The position numbers and the translations under genes were made by a program. A model generated the notes under the pieces. It saw only the letters and a program-made list of their open reading frames with translations, made no database searches and was not told the origin of the DNA. Below, piece by piece: positions 50,401-61,805 of a stretch of 64,000 nt of DNA. Positions within the stretch are counted from its first letter, which is position 1. The number at the start of each line of letters is the position of its first letter. Source of the stretch: Nymphaea colorata (lineage: Eukaryota; Streptophyta; Magnoliopsida; Nymphaeales; Nymphaeaceae); the NCBI RefSeq assembly GCF_008831285.2, contig NC_045141.1:19092848-19156847 (forward strand). The letters are read 5' to 3'.

Positions 50401-53400
50401 GCTCTCTCGGTTGCAGACTTTTATGCAGCATTAAAATCTAAGTGGGAGGACCTTGACTATCACTCTGATATTCCATGGAGGTGTCCTCACGACCAGATGC
50501 AGTACATGACTGATAAATGGGAAAACAGGGTATTCCTTTTCTTATCCGGACTGAATGATGACTTTGAAAATATAAGGGGTCAGATTCTTAACTCTGACGA
50601 ATCATTTAGTATTGAAGATGTCTATTCCCGTGTTGAAGCTGAAGAACAGAGAAGGCTGCTCTCTAGTGGACGAAAGGGGGAAGAACAGTCTGCCTATGTT
50701 AGCCGTGCCCCTGTTGGAACTCCTCGTTCTTCCCGAAAATGTACTCATTGCAAAAAACTTGGTCATACTAGGGATTTTTGTTGGGACCTGTATCCAGAGA
50801 AGAAGGATAGTAGGGGGAGGTCTTCGAGTGGGAAGAAGCCTGTATCGTCTGCAACAAGTCTGAGTGATGGGAAAGGTTCTATTTCTGCAGAGCAGATTCG
50901 TGAGCTACGAGCATATTTGAGTAAGATTGATGTTGGTCAGGCAGATACACCAGATGAGGTGAAGATCAATCAGGCATTGGCTGTTTCAGGGGGAGAAGGT
51001 ACTTCTTCTATGGGTGAATGGATTGTTGACAGCGGTGCCACTCATCACATGACTGGCAACCCCAAGCTTTTCCATGACTACAAGCTATCCTCGGGAAAGG
51101 AACGTGTGTCCCTTGCCGATGGTTCCTTTACTTCAGTGGCAGGGAAAGGGAGTCTTTCCTTGTTAAATAATTTTTTAGTTCATGATGCCTTACATGTTCC
51201 TCATCTTCCCTTAAATTTGTTATCTGTTAGTAAGATTATCAAGGAACTGAAGTGTGAGCTTATATTTTCTGAAAAACATTGTGTTTTGCAGGACTTGGTG
51301 ACAGGGAAGAGGATTGGGATTGGTTTGGTGTCTGATGGGCTGTATCGGCTTCCTATACGCGTTGTCACAGCTCTTATGTCAGCAGTCAGCAGAACAGAAA
51401 AGAAGGAGGAAGAGTGTCGTCAGTTATTTTTGTTTTGGCATGAACGCCTTGGTCATCTCCCATTTGGGATTTTGAAACATTTGTTCCCTGAACTATGTTC
51501 TAGTTTAAACATTTCCATGTTATCATGTGATGTGTGTCAGTTTGCGAAGCATGTTAGAGCTTCTTATCCAATTTCAAATAGTCGTTCTAATAAAGCTTTC
51601 TCCTTGGTTCATTCTGATGTGTGGGGGCCTTCGGGCATTCATTCTCGTGGTGGTTTTCAATACTTTATAACCTTTATAGATGATTATTCAAGATGTACCT
51701 TTGTGTATTTGTTGAAAGATCGTAGTGAGGTGCCTCACATTATTGAAACTTTCATCCTCCTAGTGGAAAACCAATATGGAAATTCTGTCAAGACTTTTCG
51801 GTCTGATAATGCTCGTGAATATCTGTGTCTCACTGTTGAAGAATTCTTTCGAAAGAGGGGGATTGTTCATGAGACATCCTGTAGTTATACCCCCCTCAAA
51901 ATGGGGTTGCTGAGAGGAAAAATCGTCAGTTGCTCAATGTCACCCGAGCCATACTGTTCCAAAGACATCTCCCAAAATACTATTGGGGTGATGCAATCCT
52001 TACTAGTGTCTACTTGATTAATCGCATGCCCACTCGTGTGTTAAAGGGTTTACTATCTACTGAATTCGATCTAAAAGATCTTGGTAAGCTGAAGTATTTT
52101 CTGGGTATTGAAATTGCTAGATCAGGTACAACTCTTGTACTTAGTCAAAGGAAGTATACCCTGGATCTACTAAAGGAGACAGGAAAACTGGGATGCAGAC
52201 CAGCCTCTACTCCTATAGATGCTGGGCATAAACTTGGTAGCAAAGATGGAGAACTGTTGGGTGAAGAAGCTAAAGGGAGATATCAACGTCTAGTTGGCAA
52301 ACTGATTTATCTCACTCTGACTAGACCTGATATCACATTTGCTGTAAATGTGATGAGCCAGTTCATGCATGCACCTACAGATATGCACTTGAAGGCTGTA
52401 GATAGAATTTTGTGCTACTTGAAGAAGAATCCCGGAAAGGGACTTCTATATGTGCAACAAAGATCTATTGAAGTTGAAGGGTATTCTGATGCAGACTGGG
52501 CAGGCTGTGTTGACACCAGAAGATCTACTTCAGGATACTGCGTCTACTTGGGGGGAAATTTGGTTGTTTGGAGAAGCAAGAGACAAGATGTGTGTTCCCG
52601 CTCGAGTGCAGAGGCTGAATATAGGGCTGTGGCTACTGGGGTATCAGAATTGTTATGGCTGAAGATCTTACTGACAGATATTGGAATAGAGATTGAAGGG
52701 CCTATGAGGATGTATTGTGATAATAAGTCTGCAATTAACTTGGCTAACAACCCGGTTCTTCATGATCGAACAAAGCATGTGGAGATCGACCGTCACTTCA
52801 TCAGAGAAAGAATTGATGCTAAGGAATTAACGCTACCTTACATGAAGTCTGAAGACCAAACTGCTGATGTCCTAACCAAGGCCTTAAGTGTAACTCCATT
52901 TGAGAGAAATGTATCCAAGTTGGGCATGTTTGATATGTATGCCCAACTTGAGGGGGAGTGTTGACGGGTTTTGTTGTTCGGGTCCGGATCCGTACCCGAT
53001 CCGGTTTGTCCTAATTAGGACTACTTATACTTCTGTAAACCCTAATCTTAGTGTTAATGAAGTGTAGAAGAGAGAGAGTGTCTGGAGGCTAGTGGGCACC
53101 AGACCTCCTCACCCGTGGTTTTTCTTCCCTCGAGTCGAGGGTTTTCCACGTTACATCCGTGTGCTTTCTTCTTCTCTCGTGCACATTTTGTTTCTACAAT
53201 CTACAATCAGTTTTGGTAGGTCTGAGTGTTAATGGTGATCTTTGTTGATGTATGCACGCGGTATAGAACCAACATCAAAACATTGCATTACAGATTCAGA
53301 GTGGTATTTTTACCATATGTTGTGAACAAGCACCAAGAAGGGGCAGTGCAGGGTGTCAAGTTGTAGACCATGGATCGAGTCCTAACTCTGCCATGTTACA

Positions 53401-54277
53401 GCCTCGCCTTTCCAATGACATTGTCCTTGTAAGGCTTGGTGATCAAGGCCTAATCAGGTTTACCTCTTGAAGGTTGCTTGTCGTCGTGATGTTGAGGACA
53501 AAAATATTGCTCATGCATTGACATTACGTATTGATGCTTCTGTCATTGCAGGGACATCATACTTATCACCGCATATGGCACCCTATTTCCAGTCTATGTT
53601 AGGCTGTATTTGTGGCATGGTTTTATTATTTCCCTGTTGTATCCACGACCCCATTTTTTCTTGACAGTAACTGTCCTTCATACCTTCTCCTGTGTTTCCA
53701 GTGGTCATCTTATATGGGTGTTTTTGCAAAGGGCATTTGATGTGAGGAACAGTGTCGCGTTCAGAGCAGGCAACGTCTTGTTCCACCATTCTACCAATCC
53801 TACCTGCATGTCAAATTCCATCACACTGTCCACTCTGAAGGCACATTTCAAAGGCAGAAATCACAAAAAACATCCTAACCCTTAGTATTCAAACACAAGT
53901 TTGATATCCTTTAGTTTTTATTGTCTCACAACCTGTCTGCAATTAGTGAACTGGAAGCAGAGAAAAGAAATTAAATGATATAACTGCTACCCTTTACCAA
54001 AGAAAAGAAGGAATACATAATCAACTGATGTTTTATTGTTCTTCAAATGTGGTAGTCAATCCATTTTGCTGTAAAATATTTACTGAACTTGCCATAATAT
54101 TGCACATGTTTGCGATGAATTTGCCAATCAACAAAGCAGGGTTCATCATTAAGTACTTCCCTACCGGTTAGGGAAGAATTGATTTAGAAAAAACCCTTTG
54201 TCAAAAACTTTTTGTTATTATGTGCTAGTTTTTTTCACCCTCTCTTCTTTGCTATGTGTGTCTTTTGCAGTTTTGCT

Positions 54278-54316
<39 letters not shown>

Positions 54317-54994
54317 CAAATTTTTAAACTTTCATTTCTAACTGCATATGAGATGTATTTGTTCCTTACGCGACATAATTTAAACATGCAACAAATGTCT
54401 GATCTAGAAAATGTTGCATGTGCAGCAAATGATAACTTGGTCGCAAGTTAACCTTGCATTCTCACAAGAGTTGCCGCCCACTCATGAGCTTTGGACTTTG
54501 TTCATGCCCATATATTGGCTGATGAATTGTTGGCCATAGTTTATAGATGTACAGGACTATGGTCTCCTTTGAACACAGACTGCTTTTGTATGCTTTCACA
54601 TAATTTTTTGTGAATTCTAAATTGTTCCATGCAGGCTCAAGAGATTGGGAAGGCAGGAAGCGGTTTCATTATGAATGACTTGAAAATGGAGTACGTATAT
54701 GACTACATGTTTCATTCCCTAACTGAATATGCGAAGCTACTAAAATACAAGCCCACAATTCCTACAAACGCAAAGCAAGTCTGCTTAGAATCCATGGCTT
54801 GCCCCCAAAGGGGCCGTGCGCTGCAATTCTTGAATGAGTCGATGGTGAAACACGCACGAGATGAAGGTCCTTGCGCTCTTCTTCCTCCCGATCCTGCTGC
54901 AATAGAGTCGCTGATGACAAGGAAGAATGAATCCATAAAACAAGTACATGAATGGGAGCAGGAAGCTTGGAACAAACAGAAGATGACAACATAG
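44496..54994 (+). CDS. GT90 (DUF821/CAP10) glycosyltransferase, array copy 4, with a retrotransposon in intron 5
   Basis: Six exons: 44496-44639, 47214-47740, 47832-48012, 48661-48725, 48831-49041 and 54635-54994, giving 495 residues. Exon 1 is longer than in copies 1-3 (48 versus 31 codons) and its membrane span reads FFISFFLLIAVFVAFQW; a second in-frame ATG at 44532 gives a shorter form. CAP10 signatures are intact (CPDYFRWIHEDLRPW, MFNCEDVPVV, DWSFWGWPEVNIKPW, AYWRGNPGL, FKQSNMADQCTHR). Two oddities stand out: intron 3 begins CAG|GCACAA instead of the GTACAA of the other copies, and intron 5 is 5.6 kb because a copia element lies in it, in sense orientation. If the GC donor fails, reading on meets TAA after three codons. 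The gene is the most diverged of the four but still open. Confidence 0.82.
49084..49118. repeat. (TTTTG)n / poly-T tract
   Basis: Four TTTTG-like units followed by a T run in GT90 copy 4 intron 5, just upstream of the copia element. Confidence 0.8.
49249..49488 (+). repeat. Left LTR of the copia element
   Basis: 240 bp, TG...CA ends, appears identical to 52959-53198. It contains a GGATCCG-rich block and a CTCGAGTCGAGGG palindrome-like word. Confidence 0.96.
49489..49500 (+). promoter_or_regulatory. Primer-binding site (initiator tRNA-Met type)
   Basis: TGGTATCAGAGC directly follows the left LTR. This is the usual minus-strand priming site of plant copia elements. Confidence 0.92.
49559..49790. 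repeat. GCC/CCG-rich low-complexity leader of the copia element
   Basis: The untranslated leader between the primer site and gag is made of CCGCCG- and CCGTCG-like triplets, in sharp contrast with the AT-rich surroundings. Long frames through it on both strands are composition artefacts. Confidence 0.8.
49990..52017 (+). CDS. Copia gag-protease-integrase polyprotein, frameshifted at its end
   Basis: The ATG at 49990 opens a long frame. The gag region has the typical LTKENYSRWSAAI start and a zinc knuckle CTHCKKLGHTRDFC (CX2CX4HX4C, near 50740). The protease active site is DSGATHHM (near 51030). The GAG-pre-integrase region has HERLGHL...CDVCQFAKH (near 51440-51555), and the integrase core has HSDVWGP, FIDDYSR and FRSDNAREY (51610-51830). 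At about 51890-51900 a one-base shift moves the frame, after which the product is unrelated and stops at 52017. Earlier ATG-less sequence up to 49957 is open but in the GC-rich leader. Confidence 0.9.
   Translation: MADSSSSSVNTTLPDVVSARTDHVPVQVTTIQLTKENYSRWSAAITMGIAGRGRIAYVNGRKVEPAADSLAWDTWFLEDNQVKTWIVNSVSPDIQPLILRKKTARDMWIILEQMYGQKKRKVRVYQLMKDVYSLRQGALSVADFYAALKSKWEDLDYHSDIPWRCPHDQMQYMTDKWENRVFLFLSGLNDDFENIRGQILNSDESFSIEDVYSRVEAEEQRRLLSSGRKGEEQSAYVSRAPVGTPRSSRKCTHCKKLGHTRDFCWDLYPEKKDSRGRSSSGKKPVSSATSLSDGKGSISAEQIRELRAYLSKIDVGQADTPDEVKINQALAVSGGEGTSSMGEWIVDSGATHHMTGNPKLFHDYKLSSGKERVSLADGSFTSVAGKGSLSLLNNFLVHDALHVPHLPLNLLSVSKIIKELKCELIFSEKHCVLQDLVTGKRIGIGLVSDGLYRLPIRVVTALMSAVSRTEKKEEECRQLFLFWHERLGHLPFGILKHLFPELCSSLNISMLSCDVCQFAKHVRASYPISNSRSNKAFSLVHSDVWGPSGIHSRGGFQYFITFIDDYSRCTFVYLLKDRSEVPHIIETFILLVENQYGNSVKTFRSDNAREYLCLTVEEFFRKRGIVHETSCSYTPLKMGLLRGKIVSCSMSPEPYCSKDISQNTIGVMQSLLVST
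51897..52964 (+). pseudogene. Copia pol remainder: integrase end, RT tail and RNase H, RT core deleted
   Basis: In the shifted frame the integrase C-terminal part (LPKYYWGDAILTSVYLINRMP) jumps at about 52046-52056 straight into the late RT part (STEFDLKDLGKLKYFLGIE). The palm with the YVDD-type active site is absent. RNase H follows intact (YSDADWAGC, SSAEAEYRA, CDNKSAINL, RTKHVEIDRHFIRE). The stop is at 52962-52964, just before the purine tract. With its frameshift and missing catalytic core, this copy cannot make a working RT by itself. Confidence 0.9.
52950..52958 (+). promoter_or_regulatory. Polypurine tract of the copia element
   Basis: GAGGGGGAG directly precedes the right LTR, the usual plus-strand priming site. 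Confidence 0.85.
52959..53198 (+). repeat. Right LTR of the copia element
   Basis: 240 bp, appears identical to the left LTR, and is followed by the ATCTA target-site duplication at 53199-53203. Confidence 0.96.
54280..54314. repeat. (TA)n microsatellite in copy 4 intron 5
   Basis: About 35 bp of TA upstream of the last exon of GT90 copy 4. Confidence 0.95.
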
Positions 54995-57900
54995 CAGTTC
55001 TGCTGTTTGATGTATCACAAAATGAGACATTAACTAAAGTGGCCTACAGTATAGGACAAGTAGATGAGAAATCAAAACAAATTTCCTGTATGGGGGGGAG
55101 AGAGAGAGAGTAGCGCCAGAATGTGGAAAGGAGGTTGGTGTATCCTTGCATTTTGGGTGGAATGTTCGTTATAGCTTAAATGGCATTTAATGAGCATAAC
55201 CATCATAATTCATTGGCAGACAACGGCTATCACTTTATCATTTAATCACTGAAGCTGCTTGTCAGGTGAGTTAGAGGATTATGACCATTGTCAGGAAAGG
55301 AGTTGAAAGCACCATCCTACTCCCTTAACTCTGGTAAAGAATGGGATACCTTAATTTTAAAGCGCACTGCACTCCATATGACAAAAGATCATGGCGTCCA
55401 TGGAAATCGAAAGGACGCTTCATCTCTCCTTGGACACATCACTGGACCTACTTTGAGGGAAGTGAAGATAGGAGAAGTAGGTATACAAAGTGTTTAGTGA
55501 CTGGATGACCAGAAAACTTGTATTATTTACTGCTCTTATGATTGCAACAACATCTCTGAATTTTTTTTCATCGCTATACTCTCTCATCGTCTCATCTTGG
55601 AACAAAAAGCCTAAACTCCAAAACTACATTCCCAAACACAAGCAAGCAATTAAAAAAACTGAAGGGTTTCAAGGAAGAAAAACCACTAAATTAATGTTTC
55701 TTGTTCTGTTATTGTGTCATGTAAGTACATTTGATGGCATTGTTTTTATACTAAGGTTTGAAGATGGTGGGAGCCCACTCTGATCACTTCATTGAAGCTC
55801 CTGCAAATTTCTTTACCAGTAGAAGGAAAAATTCATTGTGTGTAAATGAACATGGGTAGGTGAGGGTGGAGCACCAATTGGTGGGACTGGAAGGAGCAGT
55901 AAGTGACATTAGGAAATGGTGGGGCTCCAGAGGCAGGAGCCCGTGCTTTTAAGGCAGCACATGGGGCACATAAATTAAACCAGGGAGGAGGGGACAGGTT
56001 GATCCCACCACCACCTCTCTCTTTCCCCATCTTTATTGGCACTTTCACCGATGTTTTTATTGTCATTTATTTCGTAATTATTGCCATTTGTTTTGTTCTT
56101 CTGGATGGCGTCGAAAATAGAAAATATGGATTCTCTTTAAGAAGCAAATGAAAAAATAATATAATATGAGCGTAAAATTCGAACCGGCTAAAAAAAGATG
56201 AATGAAAAGAATATATAAAAGTTAGTCTAAAATATTTCGAACAACATGGCACTTTTGATATCGACTAACTAATTCAAACGGGTAGATAGAAACCGATTAT
56301 GACGCCATTGATATCACCTTCTAACTTGATTTCTTTAATGCCGATATCGAAGGTGCTGTTTCATTACAAAATGCTGTTTCTTTATCTTTTTGTTTTTTCG
56401 TTTTCCTTGCATAGCTGATTGTCGAGGCCTGCAGATGACATGTCTTGAATTTGATTTGTGACTATACTCTTCTCGACTGCAATAACAACAAGTGTGAGAT
56501 GACATGTCTTGAATTTGATTTGTGAGTATACTCTCTTTTCGAATGTAATAGTAATATGTGTGACATCAAAGTTAAAAGATGTATCCTAAAACTTCTTAAT
56601 TTCTGAAACAACTTTAAACCACAAAAAGGAAGGATGGCTTTGCCTCTTGCCTACCATCATCACTCTTTTATTTAATTATTTAATTGAAGACTATAAAAAA
56701 CTTATAGGATCCTTTCATTTTGTTTAGAATTAACAAATATTAAAAAAAGAGGAAAATCATTTACTCACTTTTACTTTCAAGAAAGGCAAAAGCGAGCTTT
56801 CTCTTGGAAACAACTGCCAAGGTTTTTATTTAGGAAGGTTTGGCGTCAACATAGCGGAGGTAGAGGCAATATCATGGTGAAAGGGCAACCATCACCATAA
56901 GAGCTTTGGGCCCCATATAATTGGTTCCAACTCACAAATGGGTGGGCCTCTGCAGCAGCCAGCTCCACCTTAAATGAAGTCCCACTTATCCCCCCACAAA
57001 TACAAGTCAATAAATTTCACAATACTTAAAAACAGATCATGGCCCCTTGTGAGAAAAAACAAAAACTTTAGACAAAATGAAAATAAGGTAAGTTTATATA
57101 TATATTGGCCTTTCAAAATCACCCAACTTATTCATGTGGACATCTAATCTATCACGGTGGCTAGTTGAAAGAAACCAATGAAAAAAATTATGGATATTTT
57201 TGTTAGGTCGTATTAGTTTGCATTTTTTTCTCTCAACAGTCAATAATGACAGATAAAACGGTCCTTATAAAGAGTTAGGCAATTCCATGTATATTATCTC
57301 TCTCACTTTCTACCACTCTGGTTATATATATATATATATGAGAGAGAGAGGATGTGTGGAAGTGTTTGTGAAAACCATAATGATCACATGGGTTGAAGAT
57401 TAGGAAGCAAGACTAGTGGACTACGCTCACTCGTTGGTTGCCAAATGCCAAGAAAAGGAAAAGTGAGATGGTGGTGGCTGACAATATGGTCGCCCGTTCT
57501 CCCAAGTGGGGAGGGAAGTCCAAAGAATGAAGAGTGTGTAATTGGTGGGACGACGATAACAGGCACAGGCATCGGCCCAACTGTTGGGATCCATATCTCG
57601 TGAGGGACAGAGCAGTTGGCTTCTCCCTTTTTTGCTTCTCGCTTTTATCTCCTCTCAACCCCACAGCAGCCGTAACTTTAGTAATATCTTCCCTTAGTTT
57701 CTATCTGAGGAAGTCGCCGTCACCACCAAAACTTCCTCTTTCCTTTATAAAAATCTCTACCATTTTGTGAATCTTCATTCACCATGTAGTTTTTTTTTTT
57801 TCCATCTGGATTCCATTTAGCACGAAGTCTTTCGGTGGCCGACGTGAAACACTTCGATGTTGCTGTGTCATGTCATAGATTGCCTATTCAATTATGAAAC

Positions 57901-58763
57901 TGGATAATACAGACATATCTGCTGCCATTAATTTACAGTAAGTCTGCTTATCATACGTCAGGTCTGTTGTATTATTACCACTTTTCTTGTATCATATATG
58001 ATTGATATGTGTGACACCATTTGAGTTGAAAAGACTTGCTACTCGAAACTGGGAAGTGAAGTACAGTCGTGAATTGAGAGCAGCAATCAGGGTGAGATTC
58101 ATATAATTATGTTAATGTAATTCTCATTTTAAACACATTCTCTTATCTTTTACAAGTAATTTTCTTTGGAAGATATGCATTAGCTTTTTAATAAAAATAA
58201 TGAAAATGAGATTTGAATTAGTGATTGACCGCCTACTTACCAAGAACGCAACTACTTACCACGATCTTGCAGTCTCTGTTTTTTTTTTTAAAATTAATTA
58301 ACAAAACAAATAGAAAACCTTTGAAAGTATAGTGCGCCTATCTTAAAAGAAAAGTTGAGGACTTTCTTGTCTTTCCACATACGACAGGCGGATGCGGCGA
58401 AGTTTATACCAAAGGATTCGCTGGCGGTAATTATCGACCAGAGTCTGGAGTTGCAGCGAGGGACTGATTTTTGGTTCTCTGGCGTCCAACTCTTTGACTT
58501 GTTGCTCTGTTATTTCTTTCTCAAAATCTCTCATCTATCCATTTTAGTGCTTACATTTCCTGCAGTCCGCTGCTTTTCCTACTCGTTAGGTCTGCGCAGG
58601 AGGACGGAAAACTGTGACTGTGGCTGCTGGCGGAGGCTTTCTTTTTTTCCTTCTGTAACTGGTTTCTGAAGATGGATTCTCTTAGCTTGATCAGTTAGCG
58701 AGAGAGAGACAGAGCGGCAGAGAGAGAGAGAGAGGGAGAGAGCATTTCTTGTGGGAGTTCTCA
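54995..58763. other. Intergenic region between GT90 copy 4 and the receptor kinase
   Basis: No supported gene. It includes a 64-bp spaced direct repeat (56434 and 56498), a short (TA)n(GA)n at about 57325-57350, and CT-rich and GA-rich tracts ahead of the kinase start (58700-58745), probably its 5' UTR. Frames at 57384-57770 and 58343-58669 do not resemble known proteins. Confidence 0.55.
56434..56561. repeat. Direct tandem repeat, period 64 bp
   Basis: GATGACATGTCTTGAATTTG begins at 56434 and again at 56498. The rest of each unit is similar with several substitutions. Confidence 0.8.
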
Positions 58764-61761
58764 ATGGGTAAAGAGAGAAAGAAGGATAGATCACCTGCGC
58801 TTCTTCTTCTCGCAGCCATTTTAGGATTGTTTTCCCACTGCGTTGATGCAACGGATGATGGTATGCTTTTATTTTTTCCTACTGGATTTTTTCAGTTCTT
58901 TATTGTGTTTTCTTGTGTTCTTGCTTGACACTGTCGTGCTGTTGTGGAATTACATGATGGGCACGCTTGAAACTAGTCGAATGTTATGCTAATTTCTTGA
59001 ACCTCCCGAGCTCATTTGGAAGCTAAGTTAAGTGTTTACGAAAAGCGTGTGCATTTTGAAAATTGGGACTAGATCTTCAAGGTGTTCATTGAGAAGAACT
59101 TCGTTTCGACGTTTCCTTCTTTGCTATTCGTCTTACTCTGTTCTGTTGATTTAGCAACAAATTCCATGTAAACAAATCTTGATGGTTGTTTTTCTCTGTG
59201 CATATTTGCAGTTAGCGCATTGTTAGCCTTCAAGGAATCAATATATGATGACCCCTTCTCACGATTGTCCAATTGGAATTCTCTTGATGAAGATCCTTGT
59301 AATTGGTCCGGTGTAGTTTGCAGGCCAGGTTCCAGAAGCGTTACATCCCTGTATGTTCTCCTCATCTGAACTTCGTTGTCCATTTACTGCGTTTGACTCT
59401 TATACTCTTCATTTTGTGCACGGCAGGAACCTACCCAGTTCTTCCCTCTGTGGATTTCTTGCGCCAGAGCTTGGTCTCCTGACCTCTTTGCAAGCACTGT
59501 ATGCTGCTAACTTTTCAGTAATTTGTGGATTTCTTTTGTTCTTGCTGGAAACAGCCGTTCTTGTACCCTTCTTCTGCTGCCTGCATCAGATGCATTCATG
59601 CCTGGAAAGGGAAAAGTTGGCCTTCAGGAGGAAAGATTGATCTTCCATGCATACTGATGGTCGTCTGCTTTATGCAGGAACCTTTCAAGAAATAATATTC
59701 TTGGAATAATACCAAAACAAATCGGGAGACTATCTGAACTGAAGATCCTCGATTTGAGTGGCAATCAGCTCTCTGGGACCATACCAAATGAAGTTGGAAA
59801 CTTGACTAGCATTATGAAGATGTATGTGATAGTTTATCTGTCTATTGTTTGTAAATTATTTATGTAAAGTATGAAAGGTTTGGTTCTGGCTGTTGCTTTC
59901 ATCTTGATTTCCACTTGGTTTCCCCTCAGATACCTTCAACATAATCAATTGACGGGCAACCTGCCCCCTGAACTTGGTAAGTTGAGGAGTCTTGTCGAGG
60001 TGAAGTTGAATAAGAACAGGCTTCAAGGACCTTTATCTGGAAGTTACGACCCTGTGAACCTCACAGATAATCTGCAAGGATTGTGAGTGCATACGACTGC
60101 ACCATTAACTATCATTGCACCATTGCATTAAGGTCTAGCATATGCTGGTTAATTTACATTCTCCTTCTGCATGAAGTAGAAAGAGCGACACAATTTATAC
60201 GTTCACACACTGGAAGTATGGTGGGAAATTTCCATCGCGATGTGATCCATGTTGGGCATCTAAGTCTACTTCTGCGTTAGCTAGTAAGCAGTCCATGTTT
60301 TTGTCTTGACCTTTATTCCTAAACAACAAAAATCTAATGTGATGCATGTGAATTGTAAATTCATGCCTTCATGGTGTTGCATTGATCAACTCTTTTGGTT
60401 GCACACAATAAACCTTTGTTTTATAATTATTTTAGCACATACTAATGTTTACCCAAATAAATTTTAGAATGCCCAAATGTACATTTGTTTCACATATTAA
60501 GAGTCCAGGATAGCGTATTTGAGGACATTCATTCATTTACTTTTATAAAGCATTCAGTTCCATCCACTAGTATTTTCCTTCTTTAATATGCAAATCACAT
60601 TTTCTGTGCCAGGAATACTGTCCCAAGTAATTCTGTTGGTTTTTGTCAGTCTCCTAATCTGAAGGTCGCAGATTTTTCTGATAATTTCTTCATTGGAAGA
60701 ATTCCCTCATGCTTAGACCATCTACCAAGGTGCTTTCCTTACTCTCAGCTGTCCTTTTATATGAATATGAATTCACACAAAAAAAAAAATCTCATAATAG
60801 ATAATACTGTCTTTTCAGGTCAAGCTTTCGAAAGAACTGTTTTCTTGACAGGGATTCCATCATTCAACGTTCCATTCAACAATGTGGTGAGCGATGCTAT
60901 CTCATAGTTTATCTTGTGACTGGTTTGTGATTTTTTGATGGTGTAGATGTAGTTTATATTGAAGAACATCCAAGTTCCATATGATGTTCAAAATTTCAAT
61001 GTAACAGGTTACTAGATGTCCTAAAAGAGCACATTCTAGATTTTAGATGCTGAACTGCAAAACTTTTTGTACTTTTTTATATCATGTCTTTTTGTGTATC
61101 GTAGCTTCACAGATCTGTAACATTTGATTGCTTGTTTGAAATGTCATGGACTCATATGCAACTTCTTAGTTCACCATAAGCTTTCAGTTTCAAACATAAA
61201 AGAAGAGAAGATTTGGACAGAATATGGAATAACTTTGATCAGTCAAGACCTGCAGTTGGATAAGTAATTTCAAAATGTTATATTGCAGTAAGCCTTCGTT
61301 CTGCATGGATATGTCCTAATCTATAAATTGTATTTATGAAAAATTTTATGGTTATGTTGGAGAGGAACATTTTCTTTATGGTGGCACAAATATCACGGTT
61401 CTGGATAGGGTCATCTGGAACTGAAAATTTCAGTTCTTGGGAACATATGTTTATATAGCATGCTTCTTATCATATATTTCTCCTATTTGTGAATAAGTTC
61501 AAAGCATGTATTCTCTGAAGCTCTTATCCAAAATTCTGTATTTGTTTCATGCACTGAATGTTAGTAACTCAGTAATGTACTTGTTTCATGCACACAATGT
61601 TAGTAATCTCTTGAACAATTCTATATAGATTCTTAAGTTTACACAAACTTAGGTAATTGTTGGGTTATTCAAATTTTATGTAAATGTGTACATATACTTT
61701 TTTATAAAATAAATTGTTTTCTTTTTTGTCCCTAAAATTTTTCATGTCCATTTAAGAGTTC

Positions 61762-61805
<44 letters not shown>

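Larger units (their letters stand above)
49249..53198 (+). mobile_element. Ty1/copia LTR retrotransposon, 3950 bp, internally deleted
   Basis: Two 240-bp LTRs (49249-49488 and 52959-53198) begin TGTTGACGGG and end TTTCTACA; I saw no difference between them. The element is flanked by a 5-bp duplication ATCTA (49244-49248 and 53199-53203). A tRNA-Met primer site TGGTATCAGAGC follows the left LTR, and a purine tract precedes the right LTR. The domain order gag, protease, integrase, RT/RNase H marks it as copia. It is about 1 kb shorter than usual copia elements because the reverse-transcriptase core is missing, and it has a frameshift in integrase. It sits in sense orientation in intron 5 of GT90 copy 4. 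Confidence 0.97.

Noticed and set aside
52917..52949. Perfect 11-bp inverted repeat (AAGTTGGGCAT / ATGCCCAACTT)
   Set aside because: It lies in the RNase H-end coding sequence next to the polypurine tract. It may form a hairpin in the RNA, but nothing shows a function beyond coding.
53340..53480. Possible tRNA-derived SINE (GGATCGAGTCC resembles a B box)
   Set aside because: No convincing A box, tail or target duplication could be found; the match is to a short motif only.
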